DNA of 64,000 nucleotides from Ardenticatenales bacterium (GCA_020634795.1 JACKAZ010000005.1:186001-250000); one strand, 5' to 3'. Positions 51,649 to 61,282 are shown, counted from the first letter of the stretch. Translations and numbers: made by a program. Notes: generated by a model from the sequence alone, not told the origin.

Positions 51649-51683
51649 AAGCGCCCCTGATTCGATGCAAGGGGCGCTTCTTC
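51649..51683 (+). terminator. Terminator of the efp operon
   Basis: AAGCGCCCCT (51649-51658) pairs with AGGGGCGCTT (51670-51679); CTTCG follows. The T-content is modest, but the stem is perfect over ten pairs. Confidence 0.75.
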
Positions 51684-51685
51684 GT

Positions 51686-53227
51686 ATGACTGAGTTGATG
51701 CTTCCCTCGAACCGCTGGCCATGGTGCCTGCTTTGGCTTGTTGCAGCGGTGGCGTTGTCCGCCTGTCGGCCCACGCCAGCGGCCAGCGGGCAAGCCACGC
51801 CCCACGTGGTCATCTCGCAGTTGCAAGCGACGCAAAGCACGGCCACCGCGCTGCCCAGCGCCACGGCCAGCGTGGTGGTTCCCACGGCCACCCCGCGCCC
51901 CACCGCGACCCCCACGCCGACCCCCATGCCCACGGCAACGCCCGTCCACGATGTCTACGTGGTGGGGCGCGGGGACACGTTGGGGGGCATCGCCAACGCC
52001 TACGGGATGACGGTGGATGAGCTGACCGCGCTCAACACCCTGCGATTCGGCGACTGGTTGCCCGCGGGTGAACCGCTCTATGTCAACAGTCTCATCGAGC
52101 GCCAACTGCCCGATGTCATCCTGATCCCCGATAGCCAAGTCGTGCTCGGCCTCGAATACCTCGACTTTGATCTGGCAGGCTACATCCAACGCTCGGGCGG
52201 CCACCTCTCGCAATACACAGAGGGCGAAGCGAGCGCGGCGGAGATCATCCAAGCGGCGAGTGAACGATATTTCATCGGCCCACGCCCGCTGCTGGCCGCG
52301 ATGGAGCTGCTGGGCGGTTGGGTGATCGGCGGCCCCGATCAGGCGTACGCCTACACCGCCGCCGGGCCGCTCACCCTGTCGTGGCAGGTCGATTATGCGG
52401 CGCGTAAATTGGCGGAAGGCTACTACGGCCAGTTGGACGGTCGGCGCGATTGGGTGGTGATGAACAGCGGCGTTCGGGCACGGATGGCCCCCGACACCAA
52501 CCCCGGGACGGCGGCCGTGCTCAACCTGTTGGCCGCAGTCACGCCGGACGCGGAACTGGAGGCGTTGCTGACTTCCGGTCGCCTCGCAGCGAGCTACGAG
52601 CGCCTTTTTGGCGAAATGACCGGCGGGGTCGTGATGCCGCCTAACGGGAAGCAGCCCTCGCTGGCGCTGCCTTTCCAAGAACAGGCGCTCTGGTATTTCT
52701 CGGGCGGGCCACATGGCGGGTACGGCGATCGGACCAGCGGCTGGGCGGCGATCGACTTTGCGCCGCCGGTCGCGGCGGGATGCTGGGTCTCGCCCTACGC
52801 CGTCCGTGCGATCGCTTCTGGCATCGTTGTCTCGATCAAGCCGGGCGAACTGTGGATCGACATGGATGGCGACGGCGACCTGCGCACCGGCTGGGCGATC
52901 TTCTATATGCACCTCGACTTGGACGAGGCAATCGAGGTGGGGGCATGGGTCGAAACGGGCCAAATTTTGGGCTGGCCTTCCTGTCTGGGGGGCATCTCAA
53001 GCGGCGCTCATGTCCACATCGCACGGATGTACGACGGGCAATGGATGCCAGCCACGGGTGACGTCCCCTTTCAACTGGACGACTGGGTCGTGGAACATGG
53101 GGTGATCGGTGCCTCTTACAGCGGCATGTTGGTCAAACAATCGAATCACGACAGGCTCGACGCCTGCGATTGCCGCGTCGCCTCGCGCAACCGCTTCCCC
53201 GAACGCCCCCGTCTCGGCGGACCGTGA
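51686..53227 (+). CDS. LysM lipoprotein with M23-like peptidase domain
   Basis: I choose the ATG at 51686 because an earlier ATG at 51665 lies inside a terminator hairpin; 51698 is also possible. The 513-residue protein has a lipobox near LSACRP, a long Thr/Pro-rich linker, a LysM domain (YVVGRGDTLGGIANAYGMT), a middle domain, and a C-terminal M23-like segment. The last has GGPHGGYG, AAIDFAPP and GAHVHIARM, which supply the His, Asp and HxH zinc ligands of LytM-type endopeptidases. It is probably anchored in the envelope and binds and cuts peptidoglycan. Start and catalytic activity are the uncertain points. Confidence 0.8.
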   Translation: MTELMLPSNRWPWCLLWLVAAVALSACRPTPAASGQATPHVVISQLQATQSTATALPSATASVVVPTATPRPTATPTPTPMPTATPVHDVYVVGRGDTLGGIANAYGMTVDELTALNTLRFGDWLPAGEPLYVNSLIERQLPDVILIPDSQVVLGLEYLDFDLAGYIQRSGGHLSQYTEGEASAAEIIQAASERYFIGPRPLLAAMELLGGWVIGGPDQAYAYTAAGPLTLSWQVDYAARKLAEGYYGQLDGRRDWVVMNSGVRARMAPDTNPGTAAVLNLLAAVTPDAELEALLTSGRLAASYERLFGEMTGGVVMPPNGKQPSLALPFQEQALWYFSGGPHGGYGDRTSGWAAIDFAPPVAAGCWVSPYAVRAIASGIVVSIKPGELWIDMDGDGDLRTGWAIFYMHLDLDEAIEVGAWVETGQILGWPSCLGGISSGAHVHIARMYDGQWMPATGDVPFQLDDWVVEHGVIGASYSGMLVKQSNHDRLDACDCRVASRNRFPERPRLGGP

Positions 53228-53265
53228 TAACAGGTAACGCAGAACAGTTAACGCAGAGCAGATAA

Positions 53266-53427
53266 CGCAGAACCCTGCGCTTCGCTCAGGGCAGGCTCCG
53301 AACGCAAAACGCAGAACGCAAAACGCAAAACGCAGAAGAAAACTCCTTAACTCTCCAACTCACAAAACTCCTAAAACTCACAAAACTCCTAAAACTCATA
53401 AAACTCATAAAACTCACAAAACTCATT
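53266..53427. repeat. Composite repeat, inverted-repeat arm 1
   Basis: Palindromic core CGCAGAACCC...TCCGAACGC (53266-53305), then AACGCAA/AACGCAG heptamers (53301-53335), the spacer GAAAACTCCTTAACTCTCC, and ACAAAACTC-type 9-mers to 53427. The complement of the same series occurs at 57024-57150. Confidence 0.85.
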
Positions 53428-53450
53428 ACACGCCTAGAAACCCAACGACG

Positions 53451-54407
53451 ATGTATGTCCATGTCATTATCAATCCGGCGGCGGGGGGGGATAGCCCGAT
53501 CCTCAACCGTATCAACGACGTTTTCCACCCGGTGGGGCAGCGTTGGAATGTTGATGTCACCAACGAGCCGGGGGACGGGACGCGCTTTGCAAGAGAGGCG
53601 GTGGCGCGGGGTGCGGATATCGTGGCGCTGTACGGCGGCGATGGCTTGGTGATGGAGGTGGCGAATGGGCTGGCAGGCAGCGGGGTGCCGATGGCGATTC
53701 TGCCCGGTGGCACGGCCAACGTCATGTCGGTGGAATTGAACATTCCGAGCGACCTGACTGCAGCGTGCCAACTGATCCTAGACGAGCGCCATCTTCTTCA
53801 AACGGTGGATCTCGGCGAACTTGCGGGCCACGGCGCCTTTGTCTTGCGCATCGGCTTGGGGTTAGAAGCTGAGATGGTGCAAAATGCCGACCGTGAGTTC
53901 AAGGAGCGCTTCGGCTCACTGGCCTATGCGCTGTCCGCGCTCAACGCGCTGCGCGAGGGTGCGGTGAGCCGCTATCAGATCACGGTGGATGGCGAGTCGT
54001 TCGAGAGCGAAGGGTTGACCTGCCTGATCTGCAATTCCGGCAGCCTAGGGCAGGGCAATTTCAAGATCGCCCCCACGATATCGGTGAGCGACGGCCTGTT
54101 GGATGTGATAGTGTTGCGACGGGCCGCGCTGGGCAGTCTGGTCGACATGATCAACCAAGTAGTGCGGGGCGACGAATCTTCCAACGAAACGTTCGATCAT
54201 TGGCAGGGTCGGACTATCGAAGTCGTTGCCGATCCACCCCAGACCGTCCAACTCGATGGCGAGCTGATCGAGATCGAGAGGCTCTCCGTCTCGGTGGTGC
54301 CGGGGGCACTACAGATCATTGTGCCTGCTGCCACTAGCCCAGACGATGAGGTGATGGTAGAATTGAGTGACGTGTCCGAAACATTAGCGGATGATCAAGA
54401 ACTATAG
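53451..54407 (+). CDS. Diacylglycerol/lipid kinase (DagK/YegS family)
   Basis: 318 residues. The N-terminal catalytic domain has [27 protein letters not shown] (the GGDG nucleotide loop) and [10 protein letters not shown]. The C-terminal beta-sandwich includes GGDLDV-like [11 protein letters not shown] and QLDGEL. It phosphorylates a lipid hydroxyl such as diacylglycerol or a sphingoid base at the membrane with ATP. It starts directly after a repeat arm and lies 14 bases before gapA, so the two are probably co-transcribed. Exact lipid unknown. Confidence 0.88.
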   Translation: MYVHVIINPAAGGDSPILNRINDVFHPVGQRWNVDVTNEPGDGTRFAREAVARGADIVALYGGDGLVMEVANGLAGSGVPMAILPGGTANVMSVELNIPSDLTAACQLILDERHLLQTVDLGELAGHGAFVLRIGLGLEAEMVQNADREFKERFGSLAYALSALNALREGAVSRYQITVDGESFESEGLTCLICNSGSLGQGNFKIAPTISVSDGLLDVIVLRRAALGSLVDMINQVVRGDESSNETFDHWQGRTIEVVADPPQTVQLDGELIEIERLSVSVVPGALQIIVPAATSPDDEVMVELSDVSETLADDQEL

Positions 54408-54421
54408 GAGGTTTTCTGAAG

Positions 54422-55459
54422 ATGTCGGATAAACGAATCAGAGTAGGCATCAACGGCTTTGGCCGCATTGGCCGCCAAGTGTACAAGGTGATCTACGAAA
54501 ATTACCGGGACGTGATTGACGTGCAAGGCATCAACGATTTGATGGATGTTGAGACCAACGCTCACTTGCTCAAGTACGATTCGACCTATGGGCAATTCCC
54601 GGGCGAGGTCGAAGTGCGCGACGGCGCGATTTACGTCGATGGCGAAGAGCTGCGCAGCTTTGCCGAGCGCGACCCCGCCAACCTGCCGTGGGGCGAGTTG
54701 GGGGTCGATGTGGTGGTCGAATCGACCGGCATCTTCCGTACACGAGATGCCGCCGCCAAGCACCTCGAAGCAGGGGCCAAGCGCGTCATTATCAGCGCGC
54801 CGGGTAAGGAGGTCGATTTCACCGTCTGCTTGGGCGTCAACGAAGAGGCGTACGATCCGGACCACCACTTCGTGATCTCCAATGCAAGCTGTACCACCAA
54901 CTGTCTGGCGCCAGTCGCCAAGGTGCTCGACGACACCTTTGGGATCAAGCGGGGTCTGATGACGACGATTCACGCCTACACCAACGATCAGCGCATCCTC
55001 GATACGGCCCACAAAGATCTGCGCCGCGCGCGCACGGCCGGGGTCAACATCATCCCGACGACGACCGGCGCGGCCAAGGCGGTGGGGCTGGTGCTCCCCG
55101 ACCTGAACGGGAAGCTGGACGGGATGGCTTTCCGCGTGCCGGTGGTGACCGGCTCCGTCGTCGACCTGACGATTGAGACGGACAAGCCGGTGACGGTCGA
55201 AGCGATCAACAACGCCGTCCGCGAAGCCGCTGAAAGCGAAGGGTGGCTCGGCGAAGTACTGGGCTATTCCGAAGAGCCGCTGGTGTCCAGCGACTACATC
55301 GGCAGCCCCAACTCGTCGACCTTCGACGCTCTGTCAACCTCGGTCATGGGGGATCACCTGGCCAAGGTCGTGACCTGGTACGACAACGAGTGGGGCTATT
55401 CCTGCCGCGTCGCCGACCTGATCTACTACATCGGCACGTTCAACGAAGATAGCGAATAG
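54422..55459 (+). CDS. gap: Glyceraldehyde-3-phosphate dehydrogenase, type I
   Basis: 345 residues with AGGAGG before the ATG. The Rossmann motif is [15 protein letters not shown] and the catalytic centre [13 protein letters not shown] (Cys nucleophile) with His in [10 protein letters not shown]. The Asp of INDL near residue 40 favours NAD+. The terminal [14 protein letters not shown] segment is [13 protein letters not shown]. It catalyses the phosphorylating oxidation of glyceraldehyde 3-phosphate in glycolysis. The gene ends in a strong terminator. Its coupling to a lipid kinase is uncommon. The segment is bounded by inverted repeats. Confidence 0.97.
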   Translation: MSDKRIRVGINGFGRIGRQVYKVIYENYRDVIDVQGINDLMDVETNAHLLKYDSTYGQFPGEVEVRDGAIYVDGEELRSFAERDPANLPWGELGVDVVVESTGIFRTRDAAAKHLEAGAKRVIISAPGKEVDFTVCLGVNEEAYDPDHHFVISNASCTTNCLAPVAKVLDDTFGIKRGLMTTIHAYTNDQRILDTAHKDLRRARTAGVNIIPTTTGAAKAVGLVLPDLNGKLDGMAFRVPVVTGSVVDLTIETDKPVTVEAINNAVREAAESEGWLGEVLGYSEEPLVSSDYIGSPNSSTFDALSTSVMGDHLAKVVTWYDNEWGYSCRVADLIYYIGTFNEDSE

Positions 55460-55490
55460 GCGACGCCTGAGCTTATCGCGTCTGAAATAA

Positions 55491-55526
55491 CAAGCGCCCC
55501 GTAATGTCACGGGGCGCTTGCTGTTT
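55491..55526 (+). terminator. gap terminator
   Basis: A perfect twelve-pair stem, CAAGCGCCCCGT (55491-55502) with ACGGGGCGCTTG (55509-55520), followed by CTGTTT. Confidence 0.85.
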
Positions 55527-55557
55527 GGGGAGAGCGTTGGAACGTTGGATCCCGTGC

Positions 55558-55639
55558 GGTCGGGCACGGCGGCCCGACCCTACATGTGGGGTCGCTGAAG
55601 GCGGATAGCCGGGTAGGGACGACCCGCCGTGGTCGTCCC
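55558..55639. repeat. Two consecutive intergenic hairpins
   Basis: GGTCGGGC-ACGGCG-GCCCGACC (55558-55579) and GGGACGACC-CGCCGT-GGTCGTCCC (55616-55639) are perfect stems of eight and nine pairs with similar loops. They resemble MITE-like hairpins dispersed in some environmental genomes. The rest of the 55460-55900 gap has no gene; CCATTCT heptamers occur at 55806-55819. Confidence 0.6.
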
Positions 55640-55900
55640 TGCCGCAGACGCGGCGCTATCTCTGTCACATTTTGGCTCAGAACCGCTATTTGTCGCCCCT
55701 CAATTCGATTTGGGGGATCGAGATCGCCCGAACAGAAGGAAGCGGAAAGCGTTAGAGCGACAAATGACCCTTGAGCAGCGCGGCGAGACTAGAGCCAAGG
55801 TGGTTCCATTCTCCATTCTCTATTCCCCACAAACACATCATGGCTAATCCTACAAGGATGGCTGCGACCACATCCCAAAACCGCTACTATTAGGACAGCC

Positions 55901-56977
55901 CTACGCCCCGCCACGCCGTGCGATGTATTGCTCGTACAGAAAGTAGCCGAGTCTTGAGTAGGGGTGGTCGAGCGGGCCGGGATACTTGACGACTTGGCCA
56001 CCAAAGCCTTGCTTAAAGCGGAAAACCCCCCACAGTCCCCCTTCGCCGTACTCGTCAACTTCGCCGTCGAGCGGAATTTCGGGGGGAATGCCCCAGAAGT
56101 CGTACCAGTCGCAGCCCTCCGCCTTGGCCCATTGCATGGCCGCCCATTGCAGCGCATGGTTGGGCATCCGATTACGCTCCTCGTTGGACGAGGCCCCATA
56201 CAGATAAGTGGCCATCTTGCCGCTCTTCACCACAATGATCGCGGCCAGCGGGTCGTCCTCGTATTCGGCAATGAACAGACGTGAATGAGGCTGATAGGCG
56301 GCCCACGCCTCTTCGTAGTACCCTTCGGGCCGCGTGCCAAATTCGTTGCGGTCGCCCGTAGTCTCGCTCAGCCGATGATAGGTGGCGAAATCGCGTCGAT
56401 CCCCAACCCGCACCCCCACCCCCTTGCGCCCCGACAGCCGGATGTTGTAGCGCCACTTGCTGTGCATCTGCGCCAAAATTTCCTCTTCCGAGGGGCGCAA
56501 ATCCACCATGAGGGTGGCGGAAGGCTGGACGTCTGTCACCCCCTCGCGGAAGCCGAGGGCCTCCAAGCGGGGAACCAGCCGATCAGCCAAGCCCGCTTCG
56601 GGCGGGTGCGACTTTTGCAGCGACTCGCAAGCCCAGTTGGGTTCAACCGCCAGCAGCAGCGCCCCTTGTGAGCGGCAGTAGTCGTGGACGGCATCCAGCA
56701 GTTCGACAAGGAGTTGTGCATCATCGGGGTCCTGCAGCACGGGGCCACGCGGAATATACGCGAAGCTGCGGCCCGCCGGAAGGGAGCGGAAGAGGAGCTG
56801 CGCGGCGCCGACCAGTTGTCCAGCCGATTCCAAGCCGATACGGGCGGCGCGCCAGCCCCAGCGACTTCTGAAATGGCCCCAAGCGCTCTGTTGTAAAAAG
56901 TGTCCCGTCTCGCTTTCGGTAACGAAAGCATCCCATCGTGCGTCAGCGATTGTCATGTTGATGGTGTAGTCATTCAT
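55901..56977 (-). CDS. FemAB-family peptidyltransferase-like protein (GNAT fold)
   Basis: 358 residues made of two GNAT-like subdomains, as in FemX/FemA/FemB and related lipid II:amino acid ligases. Recognisable segments are QQSAWGHFRSRWGWRAARIG, RSFAYIPRGPVL, KWRYNIRLSGRKGVGV and PNHALQWAAMQWAKAEGCDWYDFWGIP. The last is diagnostic of the family's C-terminal strand. They transfer amino acids from aminoacyl-tRNA to the peptidoglycan stem peptide; the coiled-coil arm typical of FemA is short here. It is convergent with gap and lies just inside repeat arm 2. Substrate amino acid unknown. Confidence 0.87.
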   Translation of the reverse strand: MNDYTINMTIADARWDAFVTESETGHFLQQSAWGHFRSRWGWRAARIGLESAGQLVGAAQLLFRSLPAGRSFAYIPRGPVLQDPDDAQLLVELLDAVHDYCRSQGALLLAVEPNWACESLQKSHPPEAGLADRLVPRLEALGFREGVTDVQPSATLMVDLRPSEEEILAQMHSKWRYNIRLSGRKGVGVRVGDRRDFATYHRLSETTGDRNEFGTRPEGYYEEAWAAYQPHSRLFIAEYEDDPLAAIIVVKSGKMATYLYGASSNEERNRMPNHALQWAAMQWAKAEGCDWYDFWGIPPEIPLDGEVDEYGEGGLWGVFRFKQGFGGQVVKYPGPLDHPYSRLGYFLYEQYIARRGGA

Positions 56978-57023
56978 GAGGCGGATGATAGCAGAGATGG
57001 GCGGGGAGTAAAGTGGCCGGGGG

Positions 57024-57150
57024 GAGTTTTGTGAGTTTTGTGAGTTTTGTGAGTTTTGTGAGTTTTATGAGTTGGAGAGTTTAGGAGTTTTCTTCTACGT
57101 TTTGCGTTTTGCGTTCGGAGCCTGCCCTGAGCGAAGCGCAGGGTTCTGCG
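57024..57150. repeat. Composite repeat, inverted-repeat arm 2
   Basis: Five GAGTTTTGT-type 9-mers (57024-57068), the spacer GGAGAGTTTAGGAGTTTTC, TTTTGCG heptamers, and the core GCGTTCGGAGCC...GGGTTCTGCG (57111-57150). Compared with arm 1 it is inverted, and the unique spacer matches nearly base for base. Confidence 0.85.
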
Positions 57151-57420
57151 TTAGCTGCTCTGGGTTGACACGGCTTGCCAGTTCCGGCGCTTCGTGATAC
57201 CCTTGTTCAACTGTCGCAACGAGGAGGCGCGGGACGATGGTCCGAACGGTCTGGCGAGGGAATGCAGCGAAAATATCAGGGGCACGCTCGACCCATTCGA
57301 GCACATTGAGGCTTTAAGCCTCTTTTTTTATGCCGTAAGGTCGCCCTGATAAACGATAAACGAGAATTGTTGAACCAGGCAACACGGGCAAAGCGCTGGT
57401 TACGTGAGGTGCAATCGCCC

Positions 57421-57528
57421 ATGCACCATGCACCATGCACCATGCACCATGCGCCCACATCACGCCACTGACAAGGCCCAACCTCTTCTTGAAACGCAAC
57501 ACGCAACACGCGACACGCAACACGCAAC
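57421..57528. repeat. Two heptamer tandem arrays (ATGCACC and ACGCAAC)
   Basis: ATGCACC occurs four times at 57421-57448. ACGCAAC occurs five times, one copy with a single change, at 57494-57528. Both lie in the 570-base gap upstream of pyrC and show no gene. Confidence 0.88.
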
Positions 57529-57547
57529 ATGGCCCAAGGAGCTGACG

Positions 57548-58615
57548 ATGACGATGTTGAGATTGCCGACGATGGTCGATGTGCATGTCCACATGCGGGT
57601 GCCCGGCGGCGAACACAAGGAAGATTTCGATAGCGGCACCGCCGCCGCGCTCGCCGGCGGGGTCACGCAGCTTCTGGCGATGCCCAACACGTCGCCCCCC
57701 ATTGTGGATGCCGCGATCTTCGATGTCGCGGCGACGCAAGCCGCCGCGCAGGCGCGGTGCGACTATGGCATTTACCTTGGGGCAACCGACGAAAACGCGC
57801 CGCTCAACCCCGCGCTACAGCGGCGGGCCGCCGGGCTGAAGATCTACGTCAACGACACCTTCGGTACGCTCCGCGTCGAATCGCTGGCGACGATGCAGAA
57901 CCATTTCCGCGCATGGCGCGGCCCGGGGCCGATCGTCGTTCATGCCGAAGGGCTGTTCGTCCCCGCCTGCATCGCGCTGGCCGCGCAGTACGATCAGCAT
58001 GTCCACTTCGCCCACATCTCGCGCGGGTCCGAGATCGTGGCGATTCGCAGTGCGAAGGAGCGAGGCTTGCCCGTCAGTTGCGAGGTCGCGCCCCACCACC
58101 TCTGGCTGGACGAGCGCGACCTGCCCCGCCTCGGACCCTATGGCGATATGCGACCCCGCTTGGCGACCGAGGGCGACCGCAAAGTGCTCTGGGAAGCGGT
58201 GCGCAGCGGGGTGGTCGATTGCATCGCCACTGATCATGCGCCCCACCTGCGCGAAGAAAAGGAAAGCAACAGCCCCCCGCCGGGCGTGCCAGGCTTGGAA
58301 ACGACGCTGCCGCTGCTCTTGAACGCGGTGCAGGCCACGCGCCTTACCATCGAGCAGGTCGTCGCCCTCACCGCGACCAACCCGCGCCGTCTCTTCCACC
58401 TTACGGAGCCAGCCGAGAGCTACCTTGAGGTTGAGATCGGCGCGCTCTGGACGCTGCCGGAGCGGGGCTGGCAGACGCGGCCCGACTGGTCACCCTTCGC
58501 GGGGGAGCGGGTGGCGGCGCGACTGCGGCGCACCGTCCTGCGCGGCCAAATCGCCTACGAAGATGGCGTGGTCCATGCCGCGCCCGGTAGTGGACGCGAT
58601 GTGCGGGAGTACTGA
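57548..58615 (+). CDS. pyrC: Dihydroorotase
   Basis: The ATG at 57548 has AAGGAG eight bases upstream; the repeat-rich frame before it is not coding. 355 residues of the amidohydrolase TIM barrel: HxH metal site in MVDVHVHMRVPG, carboxylated Lys in RAAGLKIYVNDT, further His in HVHFAHISRG and the catalytic Asp in CIATDHAPH. This is the compact dihydroorotase type that closes carbamoyl-aspartate to dihydroorotate in pyrimidine synthesis. pyrB and pyrFE follow on the same strand. Its stop codon lies inside a heptamer repeat. Confidence 0.93.
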   Translation: MTMLRLPTMVDVHVHMRVPGGEHKEDFDSGTAAALAGGVTQLLAMPNTSPPIVDAAIFDVAATQAAAQARCDYGIYLGATDENAPLNPALQRRAAGLKIYVNDTFGTLRVESLATMQNHFRAWRGPGPIVVHAEGLFVPACIALAAQYDQHVHFAHISRGSEIVAIRSAKERGLPVSCEVAPHHLWLDERDLPRLGPYGDMRPRLATEGDRKVLWEAVRSGVVDCIATDHAPHLREEKESNSPPPGVPGLETTLPLLLNAVQATRLTIEQVVALTATNPRRLFHLTEPAESYLEVEIGALWTLPERGWQTRPDWSPFAGERVAARLRRTVLRGQIAYEDGVVHAAPGSGRDVREY

Positions 58616-58640
58616 GTACGGAGTACGGAGTACTGAGTAC
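58607..58640. repeat. Heptamer tandem repeat (GAGTACG/T x4.9)
   Basis: Units GAGTACT, GAGTACG, GAGTACG, GAGTACT and GAGTAC. The first unit includes the last codons and stop of pyrC, so the array grew out of, or into, the gene end. Confidence 0.88.
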
Positions 58641-58760
58641 ACGATGTTGTCACGTTGTTAATAACGATGAAATGCCATGAAATAGCAATGTGCCCCGATT
58701 CACGATTCACGATTCGCGATCCACGACAGCAGAGCGGTGATACGGTTTCTACCATCTCCC

Positions 58761-58802
58761 CATTCGCCATTCGCCATTCGCCATTCCCATTCCCCATTCG
58801 CC
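58761..58802. repeat. Heptamer tandem repeat (CATTCGC-type)
   Basis: Three perfect CATTCGC units (58761-58781), then diverged units such as CATTCCC and ATTCCCC, ending just before the pyrB leader. CATTCGC also occurs at 27489. Confidence 0.8.
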
Positions 58803-58835
58803 ACCCAACCCACCCAATCCACAGGAGACCCCACA

Positions 58836-59804
58836 ATGAGCTACACCATCGACACGCTTTTTGACGATCTGCCGGGCGCCAATGGCTTTCACGGCAAGGA
58901 TATTTTGAAGGTCGCGCAGTTCTCGCGGGATGAGCTGACCTACATCATGGCGCTGGGCGAGCGAATGCGCGAGGTCGTCGAATCGAGCGGCGGTCTCGAT
59001 CTGCTGAAGCATCGCCTCATGGCGGCACTCTTCTACGAGCCATCGACCCGCACCTCGGCCTCTTTCATCGCTGCGATGGAGCGGCTGGGCGGCTCCGTCA
59101 TCCCGATCACGCAGGGGGTGCAATTTTCCAGTGTCTCGAAAGGGGAAACGCTGGGCGACACGGTGCGCACCCTCGCCCAATACGCCGATGCGATCGTGCT
59201 GCGCCACCCCGAAATCGGTTCGGCGGCGGAAGCGGCCCATTACGCCCCCGTGCCGGTGCTGAACGCGGGCGACGGCGCGGGCGAGCACCCGACCCAAGCG
59301 CTGCTCGATCTTTTCACGATTCAGCAGGAGTTGGGGCAGATCGACGGGCTAACTGTGGCGATGGTCGGCGATCTGCGCTTTGGTCGCACGGTCCACAGCC
59401 TGACGCAGCTCTTGCTCAACTACGACGTTGGCTTTCGCTTCGTCAGCCCCGAGATTCTGCGGATGCCGCTGGCCATCGCCAACCAAGTCCGCGACCACGG
59501 GGCCGAGATGCGCGAGACCTACGATGTGCACGAGGTGATCGAAGAGGCGGATGTGCTCTACGTGACCCGCGTCCAGAAGGAACGGTTCAGCGATTTGGCC
59601 CAGTACGAAGAGGTTAAGGGCTACTACATCGTCGATCCAGAGCTGTTGACCAAAGCGAAGGAGAAGATGGTGGTGATGCACCCGCTGCCCCGCGTCGGCG
59701 AGATTTTGGAAGCGGTGGACGACGATCCACGGGCCGCCTACTTCCGCCAAGTCCGCAACGGTCTTTACATTCGGATGGCGCTGCTCGCCGCCGTCTTGCG
59801 ATAG
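58836..59804 (+). CDS. pyrB: Aspartate carbamoyltransferase catalytic chain
   Basis: The ATG at 58836 follows CAGGAGACCCCACA; the upstream frame is heptamer repeat. 322 residues. Carbamoyl-phosphate loop [11 protein letters not shown], active-site Lys in [23 protein letters not shown] and [10 protein letters not shown] are all present, and HPTQ marks aspartate rather than ornithine specificity. It joins carbamoyl phosphate and aspartate in the cytosol. No regulatory pyrI follows, so the enzyme is probably not CTP-regulated in the E. coli way. It lies 9 bases before pyrFE, suggesting one transcript. Confidence 0.94.
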   Translation: MSYTIDTLFDDLPGANGFHGKDILKVAQFSRDELTYIMALGERMREVVESSGGLDLLKHRLMAALFYEPSTRTSASFIAAMERLGGSVIPITQGVQFSSVSKGETLGDTVRTLAQYADAIVLRHPEIGSAAEAAHYAPVPVLNAGDGAGEHPTQALLDLFTIQQELGQIDGLTVAMVGDLRFGRTVHSLTQLLLNYDVGFRFVSPEILRMPLAIANQVRDHGAEMRETYDVHEVIEEADVLYVTRVQKERFSDLAQYEEVKGYYIVDPELLTKAKEKMVVMHPLPRVGEILEAVDDDPRAAYFRQVRNGLYIRMALLAAVLR

Positions 59805-59813
59805 GAGTCACTC

Positions 59814-61220
59814 ATGCACGATTTCTTTGAACAGGTCGAGTCCCTTCAGCAGAGCTACGCTACGATTCTCTGCTTGGGCCTCGATCCCCGTCCCCATTAT
59901 CTGACGGAAGCCGATCGCCAAGCGGAGAACCCGCTGGCGGCGTGGGGTGAGCGGATGTTGCGCGAGACGGCCGATTACATCTGCTGTGTCAAGCCTAACA
60001 GCGCCTTCTACGAAGCGCAGGGCAGCTACGGCTGGGAGGCGCTCAAACAAACGATCGCGATCGCCCACGAGATCGGGATCCCCGTGTTGCTGGATGCCAA
60101 GCGGGGCGACATTGGCTCGACCGCCGAAGCCCACGCAGTCGCCGCCTTCCACGAATTGGAAGCGGATGCGATCACGCTCAGCCCTTACTTGGGCCGTGAC
60201 ACGATGCAACCCTTCCTGAAGGTGGCGGGCCGTGGCCTTTTCGTGCTCTGTCACACGTCGAACCCCAGCGCCGACGATGTGCAACTGTTGGATGTGCAGG
60301 GCCGCTCGTTGTACGAAGTGGTGGCCGAACGGGCGACCCAGTGGAGCGACCGGATCGGCTTGGTCGTCGGGGCGACCTATCCCCATGCGATTGCCGCGGT
60401 GCGCGAAGCGGCACCGGAGGCGTGGCTGCTGCTGCCCGGCGTGGGGGCGCAGGGGGCCGACGAGAAGGCCGCGATCGCGGCGGCGGGCCAACGGATGATC
60501 GTGCCGGTCAGCCGTGGGATCATCGCGGCCGACGATCCCCGTCAGGCGGCGCGGGAACTGCGCGACAAGCTCAATCGCGCTGCTGACCGCTCGGTGGCCG
60601 CACCCGCCCCGGCGCTCAGTCGCCGTCAGCAGGCCGTCGCCGAAACGTTGCTCTCCATCGGTGCCGTCCGCTTCGGTCAATTCACCTTGGCCAGCGGCGC
60701 TCAGTCGCCGTTCTACATCGACCTGAGGCTCTTGGCCTCCCACCCCCGTGCGCTCAGCTTGGTGGCACGCGCCATCGGCGATCTGATCGCGGAAAAGGCG
60801 CTGGATTTCGACGTGCTGGCGGCATTGCCCTACGGGGCGCTGCCCATTGGGGTGGCGGTGAGTTTGCAGAGTGGTGATCCGCTGATCTACCCGCGTAAGG
60901 AGGTCAAAGGTTACGGCACGCAACGGCAGATCGAGGGGATCTACGAGGCGGGGCAGGTCGCGTTGGTGCTGGACGATCTGGTGACGACGGGCGGTACGAA
61001 GGTGAAGGGGGCCGAGCCGCTGCGCCACGCTGGACTGACCGTGAACGACATTGTGGTGCTCATCGACCGGAGCGGCGGTGGCGCGGCAACGGAATTGGCG
61101 ACGCATGGCATGGCGCTGCACGCCGTCCTGACGATGGAAGCGATGATCGACCACCTTGCCACACAGGACCTCATCAGCGCCGAGCAGCGCAAGACGGTGG
61201 CGCGCTATCTGGCGGGATAG
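59814..61220 (+). CDS. pyrFE: Fused orotidine-5'-phosphate decarboxylase / orotate phosphoribosyltransferase
   Basis: 468 residues. Residues about 1-270 are a type 2 OMP decarboxylase with GLDPRPHYL, CVKPNSAFYEAQG and the catalytic DAKRGDIGSTA. Residues about 280-468 are orotate phosphoribosyltransferase with RFGQFTLASGAQSPFY and the PRPP motif ALVLDDLVTTGGTK. The order is decarboxylase first, opposite to animal UMP synthase. The fusion carries out the last two steps to UMP. It is the end of the pyrC-pyrB-pyrFE run and is followed by a strong terminator. Both active sites look intact. Confidence 0.94.
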   Translation: MHDFFEQVESLQQSYATILCLGLDPRPHYLTEADRQAENPLAAWGERMLRETADYICCVKPNSAFYEAQGSYGWEALKQTIAIAHEIGIPVLLDAKRGDIGSTAEAHAVAAFHELEADAITLSPYLGRDTMQPFLKVAGRGLFVLCHTSNPSADDVQLLDVQGRSLYEVVAERATQWSDRIGLVVGATYPHAIAAVREAAPEAWLLLPGVGAQGADEKAAIAAAGQRMIVPVSRGIIAADDPRQAARELRDKLNRAADRSVAAPAPALSRRQQAVAETLLSIGAVRFGQFTLASGAQSPFYIDLRLLASHPRALSLVARAIGDLIAEKALDFDVLAALPYGALPIGVAVSLQSGDPLIYPRKEVKGYGTQRQIEGIYEAGQVALVLDDLVTTGGTKVKGAEPLRHAGLTVNDIVVLIDRSGGGAATELATHGMALHAVLTMEAMIDHLATQDLISAEQRKTVARYLAG

Positions 61221-61282
61221 TTGGGGGAGAGCGCGAAAGAGAGGAGCGTTGCTACTTCGTTGTGATGCGCCTTGCATCCTGT

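Noticed and set aside
50879..52963. A 694-codon open frame on the minus strand across efp, the zinc ribbon and the LysM gene
   Set aside because: It runs antisense through three supported genes and a terminator, with low-complexity Gly/Arg/His composition.
57404..57547. N-terminal extension of dihydroorotase
   Set aside because: The extension translates heptamer repeats; the ATG at 57548 has a good ribosome-binding site and the family's normal N-terminus.
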